Shown here piece by piece: positions 7,392 to 14,806 of a DNA stretch of 19,289 bases (the first letter of the stretch is position 1; the number at the start of each line of letters is the position of its first letter). The DNA lies in contig JAXGWH010000021.1 of NCBI GenBank assembly GCA_040773385.1, positions 1 through 19,289 on the forward strand. Reading direction: 5' to 3'. The stretch comes from Aeriscardovia sp040773385 (GTDB lineage: Bacteria > Actinomycetota > Actinomycetes > Actinomycetales > Bifidobacteriaceae). The translations under genes and the position numbers were made by a program. A model generated the notes under the pieces. That model was not told where the DNA came from. It ran no database searches and worked only from the letters and a program-made list of their open reading frames with translations.

Positions 7392-7415
7392 GGGATGTTT
7401 CACGTGAAACATCCC
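7392..7415. promoter_or_regulatory. parS: parS centromere site (ParB binding)
   Basis: TGTTTCACGTGAAACA at 7396-7411 is a perfect 16-bp palindrome identical to the chromosomal parS sequence of actinobacteria. The symmetry extends four bases on each side (GGGA/TCCC), giving a 24-bp perfect palindrome. ParB loads here, spreads, and together with ParA and SMC organises and segregates the origin region. It sits in the gap between the short antitoxin gene and fprA. Such sites cluster near oriC, so the window is probably origin-proximal. Confidence 0.9.
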
Positions 7416-7497
7416 CTCTCCGGCCGGTCGATGTGCGATGGATGGCGGTTGTGTCGGCTGATCCGGCATCACCAGACCGGCCGGTAGGCTGGGAGGC

Positions 7498-9015
7498 ATG
7501 AGAAACACCGCTTTTGCCATCATCGGCGCCGGCCCGGCCGGCCTCTACACCGCCGACCGCCTCCTCAAGGACATCCCAGGCAGCCGCGTCGACGTGTTCG
7601 AGAAGAATCCCGTGCCGATGGGCCTGGTGCGCAACGGCATCGCCCCCGACCATCCCGCCTCCAAGCGCGTGGGGCTCGTGTTCGACCGGATCCTCGACAA
7701 CCCGCGCCTGCGCCTGTTCACCAACGTGCGCGTGGGCGTGGGGCGCGGCGCCTCCTCCCATGCGGACATCCAGGGCGACCTCACCCTCTCCGAGCTGCGC
7801 GCCGGCTACACGGCCGTCATCATCGCCACCGGCTCCTCGCATGCGAGGAAACTGGCCATCCCCGGCTCGGATGCGGTCAACTTCCATAACTCCGACGGTT
7901 TCACCGCCTGGTACAACAGCGCCCCGCAGGCGCGCGAGAACTGGGATCTCACCACCCCCATCGTCGCCGTCATCGGCGGGGGCAACGTCGCGCTCGACGT
8001 GGCGCGCATGCTCCTGCAGACCCCCGACAGCCTCGCGCAGACCGACGTCGCCCCGCAGGTCATCGACCAGTACGTGCACAACGCCGTCACCGAGGTCCAC
8101 ATCTTCGTGCGCCGCGGACCGGCCCAGGCCAGGTGGATCGCCCGCCAGCTGCGCGACATCGCCGCTCTGCCGTCCGTCACCCTCAACTTTGACGAGCAGG
8201 ACTTCGTCCAGGCCGCCAAGGAGCTTGAGGCCCCCGGCGCCGCGCCGCTCGACCGCGACCAGAGGGCCATCCTCCACCTCACCCAGCACCTGGCACGCCA
8301 GTCCCGCGATGACGCGCAGACCGACTCCGATGAGCCCGTCCAGCCCGTCTCCTCCTCCAAGGACCCCTCCTCCGCGCAGGACCGCCAGGTCTACTTCCAC
8401 TTCTACAACAAGCCCATCGAGGTGCCCACCGACGACGACGGCGAGGTGACCGGCCTCATCACCGACCGCACCCACATCGCCCCCGACGGGCATGTGATCG
8501 CCGACGGCGAGGACCAGCGCCTCTGGCATCTTTCCGCCGTCTACTCGGCCATCGGCTATGAGCCGGACGGTCTGGGCCCCATGCCCCGCGACCCGAGGAC
8601 CGGCGCCCTGCTCAACCGAGACGGACGCCTCATCGGCCCCGACCACGAGATCGTGCGGGGTGTGTACGCGGCCGGCTGGGCCGCCTCCGGCGCGCAGGGG
8701 TTCGTCCCCGCCCAGCAGGCCGACGCCCGCCGGCTTGCCGCCGTCATCGCCGCCGATCTCGAGGGCGGTGAGATCGGGGAGGGTGCTGTCGGCCGTACGT
8801 CCGGAAATCAGGAATCCGGGGAAGATACGGCGATCGCTCTGTTCGATCCTGTCGCCGTGTTGCGCTCGCGCGGCGTAGACTACGGCGATCTGGACGGCTG
8901 GCACCGCGTGGAGCAGGCGGAGAAGGACGAGGGCGCGGCACGTGAGCGCCGCACCGCCAAGATCGCCGATCCCGATGAGCTGCGCCGTATCTCCGCGGCG
9001 CGGGACGCCGGGTGA
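7498..9015 (+). CDS. fprA: Ferredoxin/flavodoxin-NADP+ reductase, FprA-type (adrenodoxin reductase family)
   Basis: FAD- and NADP-dependent cytoplasmic reductase of 505 residues that would pass electrons between NADPH and ferredoxin. FAD-binding GAGPAG at 10-15, VDVFEK at 31-36, RNGIAPDHP near 45-53 (a hallmark of this family), and the NADP-binding VAVIGGGNVALDVARM at about 156-171. A polar stretch rich in Asp, Ser and Pro (about 275-300) is inserted before QVYFHFY. The C-terminal FAD-contact segment reads GWAASGAQGFVPAQQADA where most FprA proteins have a GW-x-x-x-GPxGxIGTN pattern. Start ATG 7498 has GGGAGG very close upstream. Family is certain; the changed C-terminal motif may alter redox partner or cofactor handling. 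Confidence 0.9.
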   Translation: MRNTAFAIIGAGPAGLYTADRLLKDIPGSRVDVFEKNPVPMGLVRNGIAPDHPASKRVGLVFDRILDNPRLRLFTNVRVGVGRGASSHADIQGDLTLSELRAGYTAVIIATGSSHARKLAIPGSDAVNFHNSDGFTAWYNSAPQARENWDLTTPIVAVIGGGNVALDVARMLLQTPDSLAQTDVAPQVIDQYVHNAVTEVHIFVRRGPAQARWIARQLRDIAALPSVTLNFDEQDFVQAAKELEAPGAAPLDRDQRAILHLTQHLARQSRDDAQTDSDEPVQPVSSSKDPSSAQDRQVYFHFYNKPIEVPTDDDGEVTGLITDRTHIAPDGHVIADGEDQRLWHLSAVYSAIGYEPDGLGPMPRDPRTGALLNRDGRLIGPDHEIVRGVYAAGWAASGAQGFVPAQQADARRLAAVIAADLEGGEIGEGAVGRTSGNQESGEDTAIALFDPVAVLRSRGVDYGDLDGWHRVEQAEKDEGAARERRTAKIADPDELRRISAARDAG

Positions 9016-9135
9016 ATTCGCAAAGAGGCTGCCAAGAAGCTCAAGGATGTCGACATGATGGCAAAAGACCTGATCTCCATCATGACCGACGAGAAGAATC
9101 CTGCCATCGGGGTGGGGCTGCATCTGCAACAGTGA
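9016..9135 (+). pseudogene. Short coding-like remnant after fprA
   Basis: Directly after the fprA stop, in the same frame, 39 sense codons run to TGA at 9133-9135. They read like real protein (for example KEAAKKLKDVDMMAKDL then MTDEKNPAIGVG), with an amphipathic helix pattern. The in-frame ATGs in the middle (9055, 9058) lack a convincing ribosome binding site. It may be the leftover end of another gene fused or deleted against fprA. I do not recognise the family. Confidence 0.3.
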
Positions 9136-9262
9136 TCAGATGTCCACAATTCACGGCGGCAGTGGTCGATAACGTCGATGACCGGAACCGTAGCCGACTT
9201 ATCCACAATCCACAGCCGGAGGGGTCGATGACCGCAACAGTGGCCGGTTTATCCACATCCCT
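9131..9262 (+). repeat. Imperfect direct repeats carrying DnaA boxes
   Basis: Two perfect DnaA boxes TTATCCACA (9199-9207 and 9249-9257) and a third near-match ATGTCCACA (9140-9148) lie in the same orientation at steps of 59 and 50 nt. The boxes sit in longer imperfect repeats: GTCGATGACCG-AAC-GT-GCCG precedes both perfect boxes, and CTGCAACAGTG precedes the first. This would bind DnaA. No A+T-rich unwinding element or dnaA/dnaN gene is next to it, so a DnaA-titration or regulatory cluster is more likely than oriC itself. Confidence 0.65.
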
Positions 9263-9352
9263 GTCTTGCCGGCGTGCGCAAATAGCCGGCCGCTGGTAGT
9301 GTGGAACAGTCCTCCGGCGGTGATGCACCCTCTGATCCGACCGGGGTGGCAT

Positions 9353-9423
9353 GCGGGCGTAGTTTATCGGTAGAACGGAGGCTTCCCAAGCCGCAGAGGC
9401 GAGTTCGACTCTCGTCGCCCGCT
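9353..9423 (+). tRNA. tRNA-Gly(CCC)
   Basis: Acceptor arm GCGGGCG (9353-9359) pairs with CGCCCGC (9416-9422), with T9423 as discriminator. The anticodon loop TTCCCAA (9383-9389) gives anticodon CCC at 9385-9387, and the T arm is GCGAG-TTCGACT-CTCGT. The anticodon stem has one A-G mismatch. The CCA end is not encoded. It lies between fprA and recQ, about 60 nt before the recQ start. Confidence 0.93.
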
Positions 9424-9486
9424 CCCTTTCCCGGATGGTCCATGAAGATGGCTTCCGGGATTTTTTATACCCATGAAGGCGGTGCG

Positions 9487-11532
9487 ATGGAGACCCACGA
9501 GCAGTACAAGCAGCGCCTCATGCACCGTCTGCTCACCGAGCAGTTCGGTTTTTCCGACTTCCGTCCCGGCCAGAACAAGCTCATCAGCGCGATCCTCGAC
9601 GGGCGCGATGTGCTCGGCGTGCTGCCCACCGGCGCCGGCAAATCCCTGTGTTACGAGCTGCCCGCGCTCATGCTGCCCGGCCTGACCATCGTCGTCACCC
9701 CGCTCATCTCCCTCATGCAGGACCAGGTGCGCCGCCTCACGCAGGCCGGCATCCCCGCCGCCTTCGTCAACTCCACCCTCGATTACGCGCAGGAGCGGCA
9801 GGTCCTCGACAGCACGCTGCGCGCCGAGAACCGCATCCTCTACGTCGCCCCCGAGCGTCTCGGGACGTCTGCTTTCCTTGATTTCGCGCAGAAAGTGCCC
9901 GTCACCATCCTCGCTGTGGACGAGGCTCACTGCGTCAGCCAGTGGGGTCAGGACTTCCGTCCTGCCTATCTGCGCATCCCTGATTTCATCGACCGGCTGC
10001 CCAAACGTCCCGTCGTGGCGGCCTTCACCGCCACCGCCACCCCGCGCACCCGCGACGACATCGCCGCGCGCCTGCGCTTGGACAATCCGCTCGTGACCAC
10101 CACCACGTTCGACCGGCCCAACCTCACCTGGCACGTCGAACAGCCCGCCTCCCGCAGGGGGCGCACCGGCCGTGTGATCGACTGGGCGCTCGCCCACACA
10201 GGCGAGCCGGGCATCGTCTACTGCTCCACCCGCAAGGCCGTGGACGACCTGGCCGACCGCCTCCTCGACGCGGGCGTGGACGCCCGGCCCTACCACGCCG
10301 GCCACAGCGCCGAGGAACGCGCCCGCAACCAGGCCGATTTCCTCTCCGGAAAAGTCACGGTGATCGTGGCCACCAACGCGTTCGGCATGGGCATCGACAA
10401 ACCGGACGTGCGCTGGGTGCTGCACAACAACGCCCCGCAGAACCTCGAGGAGTACTATCAGGAGGCCGGCCGGGCCGGACGCGACGGCAGACCCGCCGAC
10501 TGTCTGCTGCTGTGGATGGAGGGTGATTTTCACACCTCCCGGCGCTTCATCGACCAGGCCGGGCAGGGCAACGACGAGCTGGATGAGGCCGACCGGCAGG
10601 CCGTCCGTCGGCACCTCAGTGATCTTTTGGAGGCCATGCACGCCTACTGTCTCTCCACCGGCTGCCTGCGAAACGCCATCCTCGACTATTTCGGTGAGCA
10701 CAGGACCGACCTGTGCGGGCGCTGCACCAACTGCCGTCTGCGCGCCTGCGGGGCGAGCCTCGAGCGCGACGTGACCGCCCAGGCACTGGGGATCGTCGCC
10801 GTGGTGGGGGAGATGGGCGAGAGGCTTCCGTACGCGCTGGGTCGGGCGAAGGTCATCGACATCGCCCTGGGCCAGGCCGGCCCGGAGCTGGAGAAGGTGA
10901 TGCCCGACGAGTGGGACAGCTTCGGCATCCTCGCCGGGACCTCTCTTGATGATTCGTCCATCCCCTCCTCGGGTTCCATTCCCTCCTCGGGTTTCTCCCG
11001 TTCCTCCTCGCCCTCCGCCTCCGCGCGCCTGCTGCGCCAGGTCGTCGACCAGCTGCTCGCCTCGGGGATCCTCACCACCGGCCGGTATTCCAGCCTCCTG
11101 CCCGGCCCGCGCTTCGCGGACGCCCAGTCGCCCGACTTCAGTCTCTCCATCCGGCGTCAGGGCGGGCTGCATGGGAGCGGCCATGTCCCGCGCCTGTCGG
11201 GCGCCGGGATCCCCGCCCGCAGGACGGCCGGAGGCGTCGGTGCAAACGTTGCCGAGACAAGCGTTCCAGACGCGGCTCCCGGCGACACCGCCGGGGACGT
11301 CCCCGCCGACACCGACGAGCAGTTCGCCCGGCTGCGCCGCGCCCGCCTCAAGCTCGCCAAGAAGGCCGGCGTCCCCGCCTTCCGCATCGCCACCAACAAA
11401 ACGCTCAAAAACATCATGCTTGCCCGGCCTGCGGATATGGACGCCTTGCTCGAGGTGAACGGCGTGGGGCCGGCAACCGCGAAAAAATACGGACAGATCT
11501 TTTTAGACGCGCTCAACGATTCGGAGGAATAA
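9487..11532 (+). CDS. recQ: ATP-dependent DNA helicase RecQ
   Basis: 3'-5' helicase acting in recombination and fork repair; 681 residues from the ATG at 9487 (GAAGGCGGT upstream; earlier in-frame starts lie in or before the tRNA gene). Order of parts: motif 0 FRPGQ (25-29), Walker A PTGAGKS (47-53), DEAH box about 145-148 followed by the QDFRPAY aromatic loop, motif III TATATP about 181-186, helicase C domain to about 345, zinc-binding cysteines (near 394-417, CLRNAI...LCGRCTNC), RQC winged helix, and an HRDC domain about 612-681. A Ser/Pro-rich insert (about 489-515) interrupts the winged-helix region, and a long low-complexity linker precedes HRDC. The TSUP gene starts 3 nt after the stop and uses a ribosome binding site inside the recQ end, so the two are coupled. 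Confidence 0.95.
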   Translation: METHEQYKQRLMHRLLTEQFGFSDFRPGQNKLISAILDGRDVLGVLPTGAGKSLCYELPALMLPGLTIVVTPLISLMQDQVRRLTQAGIPAAFVNSTLDYAQERQVLDSTLRAENRILYVAPERLGTSAFLDFAQKVPVTILAVDEAHCVSQWGQDFRPAYLRIPDFIDRLPKRPVVAAFTATATPRTRDDIAARLRLDNPLVTTTTFDRPNLTWHVEQPASRRGRTGRVIDWALAHTGEPGIVYCSTRKAVDDLADRLLDAGVDARPYHAGHSAEERARNQADFLSGKVTVIVATNAFGMGIDKPDVRWVLHNNAPQNLEEYYQEAGRAGRDGRPADCLLLWMEGDFHTSRRFIDQAGQGNDELDEADRQAVRRHLSDLLEAMHAYCLSTGCLRNAILDYFGEHRTDLCGRCTNCRLRACGASLERDVTAQALGIVAVVGEMGERLPYALGRAKVIDIALGQAGPELEKVMPDEWDSFGILAGTSLDDSSIPSSGSIPSSGFSRSSSPSASARLLRQVVDQLLASGILTTGRYSSLLPGPRFADAQSPDFSLSIRRQGGLHGSGHVPRLSGAGIPARRTAGGVGANVAETSVPDAAPGDTAGDVPADTDEQFARLRRARLKLAKKAGVPAFRIATNKTLKNIMLARPADMDALLEVNGVGPATAKKYGQIFLDALNDSEE

Positions 11533-11535
11533 CTC

Positions 11536-12351
11536 ATGGGCATCGGAACAGTCCTCGGACTCATCGCCGTCGGCCTTGTGACCGGCACCATCACCAGCCT
11601 CGTCGGCGCCAGCGGCGTGATGGTGGTCGTCCCCGCGCTCACCATGATCTTCCGCATGAACGCGCACACGGCCATCGGTTCCAGCCTCCTCGTGGACGTC
11701 ATCACCTCTGCCGTGGTGGCCATCGGCTACTTCCGTGCCAAAAACGTGCGTCTCAAAGAGGGCCTGTGGATCGCCGTCGCCTCCATCCTCGGCGCGTTCG
11801 TCGGCGCCCGTTGGGCCGGCTCGATCCCCGAGGGCCCGCTCACGCTCGTGTTCGCCATCGTCATGATCATCTCCGGCATCGCCACGCTCATCAACGCCGC
11901 CAAGAAGTCCACGGACGCGGACGATGGGAAGGAAGAAGGGGCGAAGAAACAGAAGGGTCCGCACTTCGACGCCGCCTGGCAGCAGATTCTCGCCCTCCTC
12001 CTCGTCGGCTTCGCCATCGGCATCATCAGCGGCCTTGTCGGCGCGGGCGGCGGCGTGATGGTCCTCCTCGCCCTCATCTTCATCCTGCGCTACCCGATGC
12101 ATGAGGCCGTCGGCACGTCGACCGTCATCATGGCCATCACCGCGCTCGCCTCCACCATCGGCTACGGCGCGCAGGGCAGCATTGATTACAAGGCGTCGCT
12201 GCTCATCGCGCTCGGTGCCGTGGTCGCCGGCATCATCGGCGCGAGGTTCGCCAACAAGATCGATGAGCGTCGCCTGAAGCAGATCGTCTCGGTTGTGTTC
12301 ATCGTCATCGGTGTGGTGATGGCGGTCATGAAGATCGTTCAGGGCCTGTGA
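11536..12351 (+). CDS. TSUP (TauE/SafE) family membrane permease
   Basis: Integral membrane protein of 271 residues with 7-8 predicted membrane segments in two halves, each opening with the family's Gly-rich signature: TSLVGASGVMVVVPAL near 20-35 and SGLVGAGGGVMVLLAL near 160-176. Both families of signature match the TauE/SafE permeases, which move sulfite, sulfonates or other small anions. A charged cytoplasmic loop (DADDGKEEGAKKQK) joins the halves. GGAGGA from the end of recQ serves as ribosome binding site, with only 3 nt between genes. The substrate cannot be deduced from the sequence. Confidence 0.9.
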   Translation: MGIGTVLGLIAVGLVTGTITSLVGASGVMVVVPALTMIFRMNAHTAIGSSLLVDVITSAVVAIGYFRAKNVRLKEGLWIAVASILGAFVGARWAGSIPEGPLTLVFAIVMIISGIATLINAAKKSTDADDGKEEGAKKQKGPHFDAAWQQILALLLVGFAIGIISGLVGAGGGVMVLLALIFILRYPMHEAVGTSTVIMAITALASTIGYGAQGSIDYKASLLIALGAVVAGIIGARFANKIDERRLKQIVSVVFIVIGVVMAVMKIVQGL

Positions 12352-12412
12352 GGATCTTTCCTGTCATAAGTCCTGTCATGAGGATCTTCCCGGCCAGCCT
12401 CTGACCAGCCGG
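12349..12412 (+). repeat. Short direct repeats after the TSUP gene
   Basis: TGAGGATCTT occurs at 12349-12358 and again at 12379-12388, with CCTGTCAT twice between them. CCTCTGACC also occurs twice just downstream. These are minor tandem-like duplications at the gene end, with no clear terminator hairpin. No function assigned. Confidence 0.4.
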
Positions 12413-12522
12413 CCTCTGACCGCCGTTCCACGGTCGCTGTCATCGGGTCGCCGTTCCGGATCCTCGGCAATCCGATACCGCAGGATGAGGCAGGCCCGTC
12501 CTCGCTGCGTTAGAGTGTCAGC

Positions 12523-12702
12523 ATGATCGAACTGCTGCTGTCCGTCTTTGTTGTGTGCCTCGTCGTGCGCATCATCATCGCCCTTGTGTGCGGGGGTGTG
12601 GAGGCGTTGCTGCAGCTGATCTTCCATCCGCTCCACTCGCTCGCCGTCATCTGCGGCTTCGTGTTCGTCGTGGGCATCCTCGGCTCCCTGTTCGGGGTAT
12701 GA
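12523..12702 (+). CDS. Small hydrophobic membrane protein (59 residues)
   Basis: A 59-codon frame from ATG 12523 to TGA 12700-12702. Residues 3-23 (LLLSVFVVCLVVRIIIALVC) and about 41-58 (AVICGFVFVVGILGSLF) form two likely membrane helices joined by a short loop with His36 and His39. The ribosome binding site is weak. The strong hydrophobic patterning over its whole length argues for a real small membrane protein rather than chance. Function unknown; it follows the recQ-TSUP pair on the same strand after about 170 nt. Confidence 0.55.
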   Translation: MIELLLSVFVVCLVVRIIIALVCGGVEALLQLIFHPLHSLAVICGFVFVVGILGSLFGV

Positions 12703-12780
12703 GGGGATCGTCACGTCCCTGGGGGTCTGGCCTGGGTGTCCAGAAGGCGCGGTGACTGGCGCCGTGGCGTTTTGCGGCAT

Positions 12781-12972
12781 ATCTGCGTTCGTTGGGGCGT
12801 AAGTGAAGGCCGCTGATGGTCTATCTGTGTTCAGTGGGGCTGATGAGCTCACGGATTTGCGATCTTTTCGTTGAAACGGTGGGAGGGATAAGGTGCCACG
12901 CACGTTGTGGCCGCCCCAGTGAGCGCGAATAGACATCCGGAGAAACGCGGATCTGCCCCAACGAGCGCGGAT
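12781..12972. repeat. Inverted-repeat intergenic element built from four 18-bp motifs
   Basis: An 18-bp motif, roughly ATCYGYGYTCRNTGGGGC, occurs four times: forward at 12781-12798 and 12823-12840, and reverse at 12913-12930 and 12955-12972. Within each pair the spacer is exactly 24 nt, and the two pairs face each other around a 72-nt centre. The spacers are largely unrelated, apart from ending TCT, so selection seems to be on the 18-mers and their 42-bp period. The element fills the space between two convergent genes. It could be a REP/MITE-like intergenic repeat, a protein-binding array or a two-way transcript end. Confidence 0.7.
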
Positions 12973-12985
12973 CGCTGTCGAAGAG

Positions 12986-14403
12986 TCAGTCTTCGGTGAT
13001 CATGCGCGCCGTCAGTCGTGTGTCCGCCGCGTTCAGGACGAAGAAGTGCGTTGATGTCTGGTCGGAGAGGGTGAGGATTGCCTGATTCTGCGCCGTCAGA
13101 TTGGTGGCCCGTGTGCTTCGCGCATCCAAGCGCTTAGAGCCTGCCACGCTCAGACGAACCGGGATGCCCGACAGAGAACTCGGCAAGGAACCCGGCAGAG
13201 TATCCGACGCCGAGGTGTGTGAGGTGTGTCCGTCACCCCTGTCGCTGTCGCTGACGTCGTTGTCACCAGTGTCACCGGCGAAAATGACAGCGCTCGCCTC
13301 TTTCCATGGTCCCGTGAGATGATCCGCCTGTGATGAAAGGATTCGTCCCGTTCCGTCAATCCAGAGCAGATAGAACCGCCTGCCCAGCCGCACGATCTGC
13401 GGTGAGATGATCCGTGAAGCTGTCCGAGACGGATTTTGCCGTGTTGCCTGCGTGCCCGTCCCTGCTGTCGGCTGCCTGTACGAAGGCGATTTCTCCTCCA
13501 CGTGCGCGGTTGTGGATCGTGTGTGAGCGATTGCCGTGAGCGGAGGGACGGTCGTTGCGGCTGCCTGTCCGGTTTTGTCTACGCCGGTTCTCGGTGGTGT
13601 CACACGGATCTCTCGCGAGCGATGCACCCCGAGCGCGAGTTCCATCCGGTCCTGACTGAGCGTGCAGAGCGTCACCGTTCCGGAGGCGTCGTGGCCGGAA
13701 CTGTTCCCGGGGTCCGCGCCTCTCCATAGCAGCCAATCTGTGCGCACAGGACGGTCCGCCACCGGCGTGATTTCCCCGAACTCGTCGACCTCCGCCGGTA
13801 TCCCCAGCACACCCGGATCTGTGGTACGCCCCCACTGACGTAGGCGCAGCAGCGGCGTGCGGCGCACGGTGAACGGTCCGGCGGGGGAGGGCGCCCATGC
13901 CGCGCCGATCTGCCCGTCCAGTTCGAAGTAAAGATAGACCTTCCCATCGCAGCGCAGCACGGCCGGGTGCGAGGGGGCAGTGCGGCCGGGCATGAATGCC
14001 GAATTCCTGCCGCGCGAAAGAGTCGCCCACGGGATGTCGCGGCCGCCCAGGACCGGCGTGGGTGTGCTCCAGTGCTTCAGGTCTGCGCTGGTCCAGAGGA
14101 CGATGCCGGTGCCGTTCTGTGTCTTCTGGTCGGCCATCCTCCCATAGAGATACCAGAGGGTTGAATCATTCAGGGACTCCGAGGATCCACCCAGAGAAAC
14201 GGTTTTTCTGCCGAAAGATTGTTCTTCGAAAGAACCGTCGTCCTCCGGAGTGCCGCCGCCGATGTCCTTCAGACAGGTGAGAAACGCGTCGGTGATGCCA
14301 GGGACGTCAGGGACATTGGTGATGGGGACATTGGTGGTCGTGATATCGGCGATGTCGGGATCGTCTGCCGTGCCTGTCCGTCCCCGTTCTGCCGTCATGA
14401 TCC

Positions 14404-14407
<4 letters not shown>
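12986..14407 (-). CDS. Glycosidase-like beta-propeller protein (GH43/GH32-type fold)
   Basis: Protein of about 473 residues with no signal peptide, so probably cytoplasmic. The middle part resembles five-bladed propeller glycosidases: WYLYGRMADQ, then GTGIVLWTSADLKHWSTP (the blade motif with S-x-DL-x-x-W), GKVYLYFELDGQIGAAWAPS and RRFYLLWIDGTGRILSSQAD. I cannot place the catalytic acids with confidence, so activity on arabinan, fructan or other glycans is not claimed. Two stretches rich in Thr, Ser, Arg and Asp (about 280-320 and 375-410) break the domain. The start is uncertain: ATG 14407 and ATG 14398 are both possible and neither has a strong ribosome binding site. The frame is open further upstream through a tetranucleotide repeat to TTG 14479. 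Its tail ends 14 nt from an intergenic inverted-repeat element. Confidence 0.6.
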
Positions 14408-14514
<107 letters not shown>

Positions 14515-14541
<27 letters not shown>

Positions 14542-14706
14542 CTGTCCTGAGTGCTGATCAGTGGACGGCGTCCATGGGTTTCACGCCTCGTCTGCACAGA
14601 ATAGCCCACTGTGCCGGATGGCCGAGGACGGGTGGCAGGAAATATGCAGCGTGTCGAGGATGGTGCGGACTCGGCCCAAACAAGGACAGCGGCTCCAGAC
14701 ATACGA
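14515..14706. other. Gap before the glycosidase-like gene, no gene recognised
   Basis: About 190 nt between the repeat tracts and the surface-protein terminator. I see a small hairpin GGAC/GTCC near 14561-14571 and no convincing gene. It should contain the promoter of the leftward glycosidase-like gene, but I cannot point to clear -35 and -10 boxes. Confidence 0.3.
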
Positions 14707-14755
14707 AAAGGGCCTTCCTGCGTGCCTCATAGGAGGTTGTGCGGGAAGGCCCTTT
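14707..14755 (-). terminator. Strong terminator of the surface-protein gene
   Basis: AAAGGGCCTTCC (14707-14718) pairs perfectly with GGAAGGCCCTTT (14744-14755), 12 bp, with an inner CCTC/GAGG stem in the loop. On the minus strand the stem is followed by a short T run. It lies about 50 nt past the stop of the coiled-coil surface-protein gene and may also act in the other direction. Confidence 0.8.
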
Positions 14756-14806
14756 CGCAATGGTCTCATCTACCGGTCATTCGAACCTGCAGGAAGAGGC
14801 GCGCCC

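Noticed and set aside
7324..9129. Very long leftward frame opposite fprA
   Set aside because: It is a high-GC antisense shadow; composition is Gly/Asp/Val/His-rich without domains, whereas the plus strand encodes a full FAD reductase.
9131..9262. Calling the DnaA-box cluster the chromosomal origin
   Set aside because: There is no A+T-rich unwinding element and no dnaA, dnaN or rpmH gene in the window; only three boxes are close together.
9364..11184. Very long leftward frame opposite recQ
   Set aside because: Same reason: a shadow of the recQ coding frame, also covering the tRNA-Gly.
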